DNA of 64,000 nucleotides. Origin: Phoenix dactylifera (lineage: Eukaryota > Streptophyta > Magnoliopsida > Arecales > Arecaceae). Under the pieces are notes generated by a model. It did not search any database, had not been told where the DNA came from, and worked only from the letters and a program-made list of their open reading frames with translations. The translations under genes and the position numbers were made by a program. Positions 50,887 to 61,956 of the stretch are shown here, one piece after another (positions within the stretch are counted from its first letter, which is position 1; every line of letters starts with the position of its first letter). Where the stretch lies: NCBI RefSeq assembly GCF_009389715.1, contig NC_052397.1:13836129-13900128 (forward strand). Reading direction: 5' to 3'.

Positions 50887-51109
50887 CCCCTCGAGGTTGC
50901 CCTAAAGGTCTTGTTTGGCTGCTTCTTATTTTCGTTGCCTTTCTCCCTTGCTTCCTTTCTCAACCGAACCTTGCCGTCGGTGCCCGGAGCGATTTCCGGC
51001 GATGTCCAGTAGGTTTTCACCCTGTTTTCACTAGGGTTTCCTCTTTTCTTCTCCTCCCCAGCTTCCATTTTCCGCTTTTTTTTAACTTTTATTTCGTTCT
51101 TCTGTGAGA

Positions 51110-53236
51110 ATGGGTTTGGGTCCTGAGGAAGTGGGATCGAGCCTGTCGGGGGAGGAGTTGGAGCTGATCCGCTCCCGGTTCTTCTTCCAGCCCGGGTTTC
51201 GTCTTGAAACTGCGGGGCCGGAGGACAGGGTGACGCAGCCGCCCCCAGGTCGGATCGCGGTCTACCACGAGACACTTTGGGCTGGCCTGCGTTTTCCCGC
51301 CCACGAGTTCGTGAGCCAGCTGCTGGCCGAGTACCAGCTCGTCCCGGCGCAGTTGGCTCCGAACTCGTGGAGGACCATAATCGGGTTCTTGTCCCTGTGC
51401 CTCGGGCACGGGATCCCGATCTCGGTAGGCCTCTTCCGCTGGTGTTTTCTGTTAAAGAAGAACCCGGCGGACGCAGGGTAGCTATACTTCGCCTTTCGGG
51501 GCGGTATGTCACTCTTCCAGGGTGCCCCTTCCTCGATTCATGAGTGGAAGGGGAAGTTTTTCTTCCTGGCGTCCGAAGCGCCTTGGGGGTTCGACCCGAG
51601 GTGGGGGGACCCTCGGTTGAAGACCCTCAATAAGCTCTCCGAGCCCTCGAGGAGGGAGCTGAGGACCCTGGACTCCGTGCGAGCCCTCGGGAGGGGCAAC
51701 GACCTGACCGAGCTCCTGCGGGAGGACGCCCTGGCGAGCATAGGTCTGAGCTCGGTGCGCCCCGAGGGTAAGGGTGGTTACATTATTTTATTTTTTCTTC
51801 TTTCTTTGCTTTTACTGTCACTGGTCTGACACTTAACGAAATTTTGATTTCAGATATTCCCCGCCTGCCGACCAGCAACACATCACTTTTTTCTCGCCTG
51901 AGAAGGCGAGAAGCCGAGGCCGGGGGAGCCGCGCCCCAGCCTCGGAAGAGGGTGAGGACGGACGACGCTTCTACGTCGGCCGGGAGGAGTGGCCCCGAGG
52001 CGGGGGCCTCTGCAGCCGAGCCGAGGCGGGCGCGGGTCGCCAGCGATGCGGGCCCATCGGCCCTTCCTTGCCCTGCCCCCCTTGCCCAGCGGGGGGAGTC
52101 GTCCATGGCCCGGCCGCAGCAGCCAGAACCTGGGCCTGCCCGAGGCCCCGAAGCGAGCGGCTCCGGGACCTCGGGCTCGATCGTGCCGAGCTCTTCCCGG
52201 GCTTTCCGAGAAGAGTCAGTCGAGCCGGACTCCCCTATTCCCGAGGGGAGTTCGGCCTTTCGTAATGCCGAGGTCGCACGCTCCGTGTTGCGGCGTGCGA
52301 TGCTCCCAGCGGACCGGGCCGAGTTCCGGAACATTCCGCTGGAGGAGGTCGTCAACGGCGCCTACTGCAACACTGCCCGAGTAAGTTTCTTTCCTTGATT
52401 GCCTTGAGTCATTGGCGAGTTCATATGCTTTTCAACTCACGATATCTTCGTTCCTTTCTTTTCAGCATGTCCACGAGCTCGATGCCTTGGTGTTTATCGC
52501 CCAAGGCTGTCAAGAGGAGGCCTGGCGGCTCGGCCAACAGTTGGAGTCGGCCAAGAAGAAAGTCGCCGAGCTGGAGGCGGCATTGGCCGATACCGAGGCT
52601 CGGAGGACGGCCACCGAGGCCGAGCGCCTTGCTATGGCGGGGGCGCTTGAGGAGGAGAGGGCGGCTCACGCCTTGACCAGGTCGGCCATGCGCGGTACGG
52701 AGGCGCGTTTGGGGGAGGTCCAGGCCGAGGTCGCGGCCCTCAAGTATGAGGACGGGGTCTCCCGCCTCCGAATCGAGCAACTTGAGGCCCGGGAGAGGAG
52801 GGCACTCGAACGAGCCGAACATGCCGTGGAACTCTTCAAAGAGTCGCAAGAGTTCCGCGACATGTTGGAGGAGGAGACGGTGGACGGTTTCCTCCGGGGC
52901 TTCGAGAACTTCCGGGTGCAGATGCGCCGGTACTGCCCTCAGTACGACCTTTCGACGGTCCGTCCGAGGGAGGACCTGGGCTGGGGGTCCGACGTGGAAG
53001 CCCTTCCCGCCATCCTGACATCCGAGGCGGGAATATATGAACAAGACCCCGCCGAGCCTTCGACGGGGGTGGCCGAGGCGGACGGTGTCGTGCAGGCGGC
53101 TCCAGCGGCCGAGGTGGACGCCGTCCTGGAGCCGGTGCCCGAAGCTCCTGCCCCCGACCCCGAGCCTGTTCCGGATGAAGATCATGAGGTCATCAATGTG
53201 CCGGACGACCCCCCGGATGTTGCTCCCGCCGCTTAG
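51110..53236 (+). pseudogene. antisense gene of the Tat element: gypsy-type transposon domain plus coiled coil; one TAG
   Basis: An additional gene on the strand opposite to gag-pol. Exons 51110-51767, 51854-52380 and 52466-53236 join in frame through two short introns (86 and 85 bp; donors GTAAGG and GTAAGT, acceptors TTTCAG and TTTCAG) for 652 codons. Exon 1 resembles the plant 'putative gypsy-type transposon' domain (VYHETLWAGLRFP, LAPNSWRTIIGFL, FRWCFLLKK, SSIHEWKGKFFFL). Exon 2 is low-complexity, rich in Ala/Pro/Ser/Gly with a basic patch (RLRRREAE, RKRVRTDD). Exon 3 is a long coiled coil (about residues 417-520: AKKKVAELEAAL, ALEEERAAH) with an acidic Pro-rich tail. Codon 124 (51479-51481) is TAG inside the conserved domain, so this copy is broken. 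Function unknown; antisense extra frames are known in Tat elements such as Retand. Confidence 0.8.
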
Positions 53237-54284
53237 GACTTAGCGTATTTTTCTTTTCTTTTTCGTTGTATCCGGGGTCGGCCCTTGAGTGGCCGACTTC
53301 CAATTTTGTAATTGGCCTTCCGGCCCTTTGTTAATGAAAAAATATTTTTGTCATTCCGTGTTCATCTTTCCCTCTGTTGTTGTGGATGAGGCTAGAGCCT
53401 TAGCTAACTGCCTCGAAGACCTCTAACTTTGTATTTTAATTTTCGGACTGCTTAACGAAGTTGTCCCCTTTTCCCGGGCTATGTCTTAGCCTTCTCGGGT
53501 TCCAGTCATTCCGACCAAAAGGAGCTCCGAGTCTTAGGTTTTTTAGAAAATTCCTCTAAGTCCCATAGCTCGGATCTAAGAATCGTGGAAGTCATCACGT
53601 TTAGCTTTTAGAGAAATCCCAAGGCATCGAGGTCGGGCCTTAGCCCTTCAAGTAAGACCGGACTAGGTCTATGCCTGCTGCTATTCGGGGATTTTAATCG
53701 GGTTTCCGAACTTAACTCCGAACCCCTCGTAGGGAGCGCAGGCTAATAAGTAAGTCATTGTCGAAGGTTTTCGTAGTTATCGTTCTCGGACTCTGCCGAG
53801 ATCTCGGTGAGCAAGGCTGGGATTTCCAAAAATTGCCTTGGTATCCATGTTTGGCTGATACACTCGTGGTCGGGACCACTTTCTCAGCTAGATGTCGGAG
53901 TTTACGTAGAAGAGCCGAGTTGGGCCCTAATTTATGAAGCCTTCGTACAGATTGCGGAGACTTGACGAACGGAGCCTGCATAATGTAGTTAGGGGGTCGA
54001 TCTTGAGCCGACCCATTGGAGAGGCCCGACTTTGGGGGCGAGATAAGACTCCAACGTTGAGATTCCGCTCAGCAATATGTAGATAAAATTTAACAAGGAG
54101 GGCGTCTAGTTGGATGTACCTCTTGCATTCTCCGAGTCATGCTTCGCATGGTGGAGTAGGTTGCCTCCTTTCCTCGTCGACCTCCGGAGTCATTTTGACT
54201 TAAAGGGGGGCTCGGGTTTCTCACGGACCCAACAGCGCCCACCGAGGTTGAGAGGATTTGGCGAGGCTTTATTGAATTGTAGCT
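53237..54284. other. non-coding spacer of the retrotransposon
   Basis: Holds the presumed 3' UTR of the antisense gene (aatgaaaaaat near 53333). No frame of note; the two genes of the element converge on this spacer and the repeats that follow. Confidence 0.6.
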
Positions 54285-55350
54285 CTCTGCGAGGTCGAGG
54301 GAGTTTCAGACCCCATGGTAGGACCTCGGGCGCCTCAACCTTGGTCGAGGAATCTTGCGTCAGGTCGGCGAGTCCGTGGACGCTTTGCTGACCTGTGGTG
54401 CCTCCCGAGGTCGAGGGAGTTTGGGACTCTACGGTCGACCCTCGGGGCATCCCGACCTTAGTCGAGGGATCGTTCGCCAGGTCGGCGGGTCTGGGCACGC
54501 TCTACCGACCTGCGACGCTTCCCGAGGTCGAGGGAGTCTGGTTCTCTACGGTCGACCCTCGGAGCATCCCGACCTTAGTCGGAGAATAGCTCGCTTCGGA
54601 GATCGGGGATCGTCGACCGCTCCCGGGGGTCCACTTCGTGGCGCCCCGGGTGGAGCCACCCTTTCCACCCCTTACGGCTTCTTCCCGAGGTCGAGGGAGT
54701 CTGGTTTTCTACGGTCGACCCTCGGGGCATCCCGACCTTAGTCGAGGGATCGTTCGTCAAGTCGGCGGGTCTGGGCACGCTCTACCGACCTGCGACGCTT
54801 CCCGAGGTCGAGGGAGTCTGGTTCTCTACGGTCGACCCTCGGGGCATCCCGACCTTAGTCGAGGGATCGCTCGCTTCGGAGATCGGGGATCGTCGACCGC
54901 TCCCGGGGGTCCACTTTGTGGCGCCCCGGGTGGAGCCACCCTTTCCACCCCTCACGGCGCCTTTCCGAGGTCGAGGGAGTCTGGTTCTCTACGGTCGACC
55001 CTCGGGGCATCCCGACCTTAGTCGAGGTAGGAGAACGAGCCGAGCTCGTCTAGTCCGAGAGGACCGTGCTCATAGGTGGAAGTTGATGGAGAACGAGCCG
55101 AGCTCATCTGGTCAGAGAGGACCGTGCTCATAGATGGAAGTTGATGGAGAACGAGCCGAGCTCGTCTGGTCAGAGAGGACCGTACTCATATCTTGACGTC
55201 TCGAACATCCCTATAGCCGGGGCATCCCGACGTCTCGGGGCATCCCGACGAACCAGGGCATTCTGACCTTAGTCGAGGGAATTTCGCGCCAAGTCGATGT
55301 TTCGTCATCCTGCGATTCTTCCCGAGGTCGAGGGAGTTTGGGACTCTACG
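54285..55350. repeat. tandem repeat block, 117/163-bp units in a 280-bp higher order
   Basis: The core gaggtcgaggga starts at 54291, 54407, 54524, 54687, 54804, 54967 and 55324. The spacings are 116, 117, 163, 117, 163 and 357 bp, so 163+117 recurs as a 280-bp unit. Internal tandem repeats downstream of pol are typical of Tat/Ogre-type elements. Confidence 0.9.
55031..55195. repeat. 58-bp tandem repeat x3
   Basis: Copies start at 55031, 55089 and 55147 (gagaacgagccgagctc core), embedded within the larger repeat block. Confidence 0.9.
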
Positions 55351-55503
55351 GTCGAGCCTCGAGGCATCCCGATTTTGGCCGGAGAATCTGAGGATCACAG
55401 ACGACCCAATATTAGAAGAGAATTACAGCCATCAAGATAAGAGAATTGTTTGCGAAAAGGAAGCTGAGTCCATTGTCCTGATTGTCTTGAACCCCTAGGG
55501 GTT

Positions 55504-58500
55504 TTACTGGTAGTACATTCGTAGATTCTCGGAGTTCCAGCTTCGCGGGATCAGGGTCCCCTCTAGGGACTTTAATTTATACGCCCCTGGTCGTTGTACC
55601 TGGGCGATCTGATACGGCCCTTCCCAATTTGGGGCGAGCTTTCCTTGCTCAGTCGGTTGAGAAGCCTCGGCTCTCCTGAGGACGAGGTCCCCCGCTTTGA
55701 AGAGCTTGGGCTTGACTCTAGAGTTGTAGTATTGGGCCGTTCGCTGTTGGTATCTCGCCATGCGGACCCGGGCAACCTCTCTTGTCTCTTCGACGAGGTC
55801 CAAGTTGCTCCTGAACTGGGAAGAATTGGTGTCGGGGTCGTAATGCTCCACCCTTGGAGAAGGGAGGCCGATCTCCAACGGGATGACGACCTCAGTGCCG
55901 TATGCTAGGTTGAAGGGGGTCTCTCCCGTGGGCAGTCGGAACGTGGTCCGGTACGCCCAAAGGACATTGTACAAGTCCTCGACCTACTGTCCTTTGGACC
56001 GATCAAGCCTAGCCTTGAGCCCCTGCAAAATAGTGCGGTTAGTTACCTCAGTTTCCCCGTTTGTCTGGGGGTGAGTGACTGAGGTGAAACGGTGATCAAT
56101 GCCGAGCTCAGAGCAAAATTTTCTGAAACGAACATTGTCAAATTGTCGACCATTGTCAGATATAAGGATACGGGGTAATCCGAATCTGCAGATTATGGAC
56201 TTCCACACGAAGTCTCGCATCTTTTGCTCGGTGATCCGGGCGACGGGTTCGGCCTCGACCCATTTGGTGAAGTAGTCGATGGAGACGACCAGGAACTTTC
56301 TCTGTCCGGTGGCCAGGGGAAAGGGCCCCAGGATGTCGATCCCCCATTGGGCAAACGGCCAGGGGGCGATGATGAAGGTCAGCAGAGTTGAAGGTCGGCG
56401 CTGGACATTGGCGTTTCGTTGGCACCGATCGCACTTCCGGACGAAATCCGTTGCATCCTTCTGGAGTGTGGGCCAATAATATCCTTGTCGCAGGACCTTA
56501 TGGGCTAATGCCCGACCCCCCAGGTGATTTCCGCAGATCCCTTCATGGACCTCTCGGAGGGCATAGTCCGCCTCGGAGGGGCGGAGGCATCTGAGAAGGG
56601 GAGAAGTAAATGATCGCCGGTAGAGTCTATTCTCGTATAAGACATACCGGAGGGCCTGGCGCTTGATTCGGCGAGCTTCCGTCTCGTCGTGAGGTAGGGT
56701 TCCGTCCTGAAGGTAGCAGACGAGCCCATCGATCCAGCTTGGCTCGGAGTCGATGCACATGGTGGGCTCAGGTTCCTCCGTGCTGGGGATCCGAAGATAC
56801 TCGAGCGCTGTTCCCTTGGGAAGCTCGCTCATGCGGGAGGTTGCCAATTTGGATAGCTGGTCTGCCCTGAGGTTTTCCGCTCTGGGGATGTATTGAATAT
56901 TGAAAGAATTTAGGGCAGATATGAGTTCCCGCACCTTTTGGAGATACTTTTGCATGGATGGCTCTTTAGCTCCAAAATCTCCTTGGACCTGGTTCACCAC
57001 CAGCTGGGAGTCACTGAAGGCCGTCAGGTCTTCCACTCTTAGTTCTTTCGCCAGCTTGAGCCCGGCGATGAGAGCCTCATACTCGGCCTCATTGTTCGAG
57101 GCCGGGAATTCGAGGCGCAAAGCTTGCTCGGCCACCACTCCGTCTGGACTGGTGAGGATAAGTCCGGCCCCGCTACCCCCCGAGGTCGAAGACCCGTCCG
57201 AGTGCAGGACCCATGGCTGCCTCGGGGCCTCCTCTACGGATTCGGGTGGCCTCTCGGGGTTGTCCGGAAGGGTGCACTCCACGATGAAGTCGGCGAGTAT
57301 CTGAGCTTTGATAGCCGGCCTGGGCCGATATTCGAGGTCAAATTCCCCGAGCTCGACCGCCCATTTGGCGATCCTCCCCGCACGAGCCGACCTCTGCAGT
57401 ATTTGCTTCATAGGCTGGTCGGTCAATATGGCTATCGTGTGGGCTTGGAAGTAAGGCCTGAGTCTCCGAGCCGAGATGATGAGAGCGAAGATGGTCTTCT
57501 CAAGTTTAGAATATCGGGTCTCAGCATCCCTGAGAACCCGGCTGGTGTAATAGACCGGCTTTTGGAGCTTGTCCTCTTCCCGGACGAGAACTGAGCTCAC
57601 TGCAGCTGGAGAGACGGCCAGATATAAGTAAAGGATCTCGCCTTTCTGGGGCTTGGTAAGCAGCGGGGGAGAGGCCAGAAGGCTCCGAAGCTCTTCAAAG
57701 GCCTGCTGGCATTCTTCTGTCCACCGGAAGTCTTTCGGCCGTTTGAGGCTCTTGAAGAAGGGAAGGCATCGCTCGGCTGACCGAGAGACGAACCTTCCCA
57801 GGGCGGCAACCCGCCCCGCGAGCCGTTGCACCTCCTTAACTGTCTTTGGAGGCGACATCTCTTGCAGTGCCCGGATTTTCTCCGGGTTGGCTTCAATTCC
57901 GCGCTGGGTCACTATGAAACCCAGGAACTTGCCCGAGGTGACCCCGAACGCGCACTTTGCCGGATTGAGTTTCATTTGGTACCTTCTGAGCTTGGCGAAT
58001 GTCTCATTGAGATCGGCTATGTGGTGTTCCGCCGCTCGGCTCTTTACCAGCATGTCGTCCACATAGACTTCCATGTTCCGGCTGATCTGGTCTTTAAAAA
58101 TTTGGCTGACCAGTCTCTGATAGGTAGCCCCAGCGTTTTTCAGGCCGAAGGGCATCACCTTGTAGCAGTAGGTGCCCTTGTCGGTGATGAAGGCCGTCTT
58201 CTCCTCGTCTTCTGGCGCCATTCGGATTTGATTGTATCCTGAAAAGGCGTCCATAAAAGTTAGCAGTTGGTGTCCTGAAGTGGAGTCGACGAGCTGGTCG
58301 ATGCTCGGGAGGGGGAAGCTGTCTTTTGGGCAGGCCTTGTTCAAGTCGGTGTAGTCCACGCACATACGCCATTTTCCGTTGGCCTTCTTTACGAGGACTA
58401 TGTTGGCGAGCCAGTCCGGGTAGGACACCTCCCGGATGAAACCGGCTCCGAGGAGCTTGTCCACCTTTTCAGCTGCAGCCCGTTGTCGTTCCGGAGCAGA

Positions 58501-60951
58501 GCCTCTTTTCTTCTGCTTCACAGGCCTGCTGGTCGGCCTTACCTGGAGTCGGTGGACCATGACTCCAGGGTCAATTCCCGGCACGTCCGCAGGGGACCAG
58601 GCGAAAACGTCAGCGTTGTCCCGCAGGAAGCTGACAAGGCAATCCCTCTCGCGGGCGCCGAGGCCGGAGCCGACCTGCACAGTTAGCTCAGAAAAATTTT
58701 CTTGTAGTGGGATTTGAATAAAGAGCTCACCGGGCTCTACTTGCTTCTTCCAGAGGGTGTCCCTCGCATCGAGGGTTTCTATGGGCAGCGAAGGGCCCAT
58801 CGGGTGGTCCGGCGCCTCGGCTGGTTGCTTTACTGTGTGGGCCGCCATGTAGCATTGCTTGGCGACCAGCTGGTCTCCGCGGACCTCGCCTACTCCTTGG
58901 TCGGTGGGGAACCGCATAAGCAAATAGCGAGTTGAAACCACGGCTCGAAGGGCATTTAGCCCTGGGCGCCCAAGGATGGCGTTGTAGACCGAGGGCAGAC
59001 GGACCACCAGGAGGTCCATCCTCACAGTGCTCTCCCGGGGGGCGAGGCCGACTGTGACAAGGAAGCTAGCCTCACCTTCAACCGGGACTGCATCTCCGGT
59101 AAACCCAACCAACGGGGCATTGACTCTCCGGAGATGCCCTTCTGTCAATCCCATTTTTTGGTAGGCATGATAATACAAAATGTTGGCTGAGCTTCTATTG
59201 TCAACTAGGACACGCTTTACATCAAACCTATTTACAATCATAGAGATGACCACAGCGTCATCATGGGGGGTTTCGACCCCTTCTAAGTCCTCGTCCGAGA
59301 ACGAGATGACTTCACCAGTACGTGAGCGCTTCGGGGGTGCTCCCTGGGCGGCCGTTCCTGCCGAGGCCCGCCCGATCATGTTGATGGTGCCGGCGATGGG
59401 CCTGTTGTCACCCGGATTTTCGGTTGGTGCGACATTCTCCGCCGGCCTCCTTTCCTCAGGTCGGTTCCTCACGAACCGGTTGAGTACTCCCCGTCGGATG
59501 AGCGCTTCTATCTCATCCCGGAGTTGGTAGCAGTCCTCCGTGTCGTGCCCACGATCTCGGTGGAAGCGGCAATACTTCCTGGGATTCCGGGGGAATCCCG
59601 TGTCTCGCATAGGAGGCGGGGGTCGGAAGAAGTCCCGACCCTCGATTTCCATCAGGATTTCGGCCCGGGGAGCGTTGACGGGTGTGTAGTTCTCGTACTT
59701 TTCCGGGTACGTCCGAGGCCGTGGTGGGGACCTCGGCCGAGGAGGGGTCCTTTGCTGAGATCGCCTCTGCTGTCGGGGCGGACTTCTCAGTCTGGGGAGG
59801 TTCTTCTCTCGGCGGGGGGATCGGCTCCTTTGTCGGCCGCGCTCCTCGCGGCGTTTCTTCTGCTTCTTGGAGGCGGGCTCAATTGTCCCCCGCCTGGATG
59901 CAACTGCCTCCTCGGCCTTGGCATACTTCCGGGCTCGGGCCAACATTTCAGTGAAGTCGGCCGGGAAGCTCTTCTCGATGGAGAAGAGGAATCGGTAGGA
60001 GCGAACCCCAGTCTTCAGAGCCGACATAGCCATCGACTGGTCTAGCTCGCGAACCTCCCATGTGGCGGCGGTGAAGCGGTCCAGGTACTCCTTGAGGGGC
60101 TCCCCCTCTTTCTGTTTGATGTCGAGGAGGGAGTCTGACGTCCGTCGCTGGCGCCGGCTGGCAGCGAAGTTGGTGGCGAACTGCCTGCCGAGCTGCTCAA
60201 AAGAGGACACCGTATTCGGCTTCAGTCCAGAAAACCAAAGCCGAGCGGTCCCTCGAAGGGTCGCTGGGAAGGCCCTGCAGAGTATGGCCTCCGAGGACCC
60301 TTGTAGGGCCATGAGGGCCCGATAGCTCTCCAGGTGGTCGAGAGGGTCGGTCGTCCCGTTGTAGGGTTCCACCTGAGGCATTTTGAACCTCGCGGGAACC
60401 GGCTCATCCTCGATCTGGCGGGAGAAGGGGGACTTGGTGGTGAACTCAAAGTCTCCCTCTTGTCTTGCCTTCTTGCTGTGGAGCGCCGCAATCTGACGCT
60501 CCAGATGCTCAACTTTCCGGTCGAGCTCCCCCACCCGTGGGATTGTCGCTGTGGTTTGCGCCGGCTCACGGTGATCTGGGGCTGACTCTGCCTCAGAAAG
60601 TTGGGGTCTCCGATCGAAACCTTCTCCCGGTAACTCCCTCCGGGGAGAAGCTCGTTCTCCGTTGTTGGCTCTAGAAGAGCCATGCAAGTTTTGGCTTGGG
60701 AAAACCGGGCCGTTGGGGAGACACTCCGGCGGGGCCTGAGCCCGTGAGGGGAGCGTAGGTAAGGCTTCCTCGCGCCGCAGACTCTGAACGGCGGCGGCCA
60801 GGGCCTGGACTTGCTGTACCAAGGCGTCGAACTGTTCCGGCTGGACCAGAGGAACTGGGTCAGCCGGAGTTGGAGAATTCTAGACAGAGTGTCCAGGGCT
60901 TTGCGGGGGACGCCGGGAGATGTTAGAGGCTCCCTTACTTCTCAACTTCAT
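55504..60951 (-). pseudogene. gag-pol polyprotein of the Tat element, two in-frame TAG codons
   Basis: One frame of 1816 codons from ATG 60951, 15 nt after the primer site, to the stop at 55504. Positions from that ATG: gag core about 193-348 (PYNGTTDPLDHL, LWFSGLKP), zinc motif CRFHRDRGH...C 461-474, protease about 584, reverse transcriptase about 813-1000 with YVDD at 963-966, RNase H about 1105-1235, and a second RNase H about 1246-1373 (LHSDGSS). Integrase has HHCC H1469/H1476/C1507/C1510 and DD35E D1539/D1599/E1635. A C-terminal part follows (LWAYRTT, LAPNWEGPYQI). Breaks: TAG at codon 24 (60880-60882) and codon 1656 (55984-55986). The protease site reads VDNRSSAN, where relatives have a Gly after DN and an Asp at the end. 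Everything else is open, so the copy decayed recently. Confidence 0.92.
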
Positions 60952-60965
60952 GACTGCTACTCGGG

Positions 60966-60982
60966 CCCTTCCTCTAGCGCCA
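60966..60982 (-). other. primer-binding site, tRNA-Asn type
   Basis: On the minus strand TGGCGCTAGAGGAAGGG starts 2 nt after the 5' LTR. It matches the complement of the plant tRNA-Asn(GUU) 3' end (from memory) except for about two positions. Confidence 0.75.
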
Positions 60983-60984
60983 AC

Positions 60985-61951
60985 TGTTGCTGGAAATTGG
61001 ACCCGGGGGCAATCTTCGGATGAGGAGAGGGAGCGGCGAGTTCTCACGGTGGGGCGGCGGTCCGTCGGCGGGCGGCGTCCTCCGTCTGGGGCGGTCGGAG
61101 AGAAGGGACGGCCGGCCCGCGCGGCGAGGCGGCGATCCGTCAGCTGGCGGCGTCCTCCGTCTGGGTGCCTGCACACGAGCCGGTGGCCGGGTTTTCCGGC
61201 GCCGGCCCTCCGACGCTCAAGTTAGGGAGGGGGCAAGTAGTGTAGAAAGGAGATAAACAGTGTCTGTAGAGTGCATCAATCTTCCCCCCCTCTCCTGAGA
61301 GGCCAAGGCTCCCTTTTATAGGCGGGGGTCGGTTTACCTGCGATGTAACAGGGCGAAGCCGTAGTACGGCTCGGCATGTCATTCGGGTCGACGCACGGTC
61401 AGGCGAATCATTGCACTGATGTCGGCGGTGAGGGCGTCGTACAGCCCGAACTAGCACGCTATCAGGCAAATTATTGCATTGGTGTCGGAGGTATGGCCGA
61501 GATCGGAGACTTATCATAGTTGACTAGACTCTGCTGGGCTGATTTGCCGTGGAGAGCTGAGAGTCCGTAGATGACAGGAGCCATGCGCATTTATTGTGGA
61601 GTAAGCCGGAGATCCGCATTTATTGTGGAGTAAGCCGGAGATCTGCATTTATTGTGGAGTAAGCCGGAGATCCGCATTTATTGTGGAGTAAGCCGGAGAG
61701 TTACAGCGACCATGCGCAATAAATGCCAGAGGGGCGTCAGGGTATGGTCCTCGGCCAGACCTCAGAGGCGCACGGCCGTAGTAGGTGGCTGACAAGAGTA
61801 GACCTCGAACATCGAGGTTTTTCTTAGGTCGGAGGTCTCGAGGTCGGGCGTTCCGAAGTCGGACGCCGACTTCGGCCGTCCGGGGTCGGAAGTTGTACGG
61901 CTTCTTAGGGGCATTTATGTCATTTGGGAAAGAATCTTATTCCCCCCAACA
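60985..61951 (-). repeat. 5' LTR (967 bp)
   Basis: The partner of 49213-50208, with TG...CA ends. It carries the element's promoter and four 29-bp units (61590-61699) against five in the other LTR; the 29-bp length difference is exactly that unit. Confidence 0.95.
61314..61320 (-). promoter_or_regulatory. TATA box in the 5' LTR
   Basis: TATAAAA on the minus strand within gcctataaaagggag; predicts genomic RNA start near 61285, which sets the U3/R border. Confidence 0.7.
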
Positions 61952-61956
61952 GTTCT
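61952..61956. repeat. 5-bp target-site duplication (right)
   Basis: GTTCT, identical to 49208-49212. Confidence 0.9.

Larger units (their letters stand above)
49213..61951 (-). mobile_element. Tat-lineage Ty3/gypsy LTR retrotransposon, 12.7 kb, nearly intact
   Basis: Complete structure on the minus strand: 5' LTR 60985-61951, primer-binding site, gag-pol 60951-55504, tandem-repeat region, an antisense intron-containing gene, polypurine tract 50209-50220 and 3' LTR 49213-50208. It is flanked by GTTCT duplications and each LTR has TG...CA ends. The Tat placement rests on the gag zinc motif CRFH-x4-H-x4-C, two RNase H domains (the second just before integrase), the tRNA-Asn-type primer site, and extra sequence between pol and the 3' LTR carrying an antisense frame. 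The LTRs differ by about 14 substitutions (counted by eye) and one 29-bp repeat unit, so the insertion is young. The copy carries inactivating changes in its genes. Confidence 0.95.

Noticed and set aside
52421..53185. Minus-strand frame of 254 codons opposite the antisense gene's last exon
   Set aside because: A mirror frame of a coiled-coil coding exon; the plus-strand frame has the splice sites and periodic heptads.
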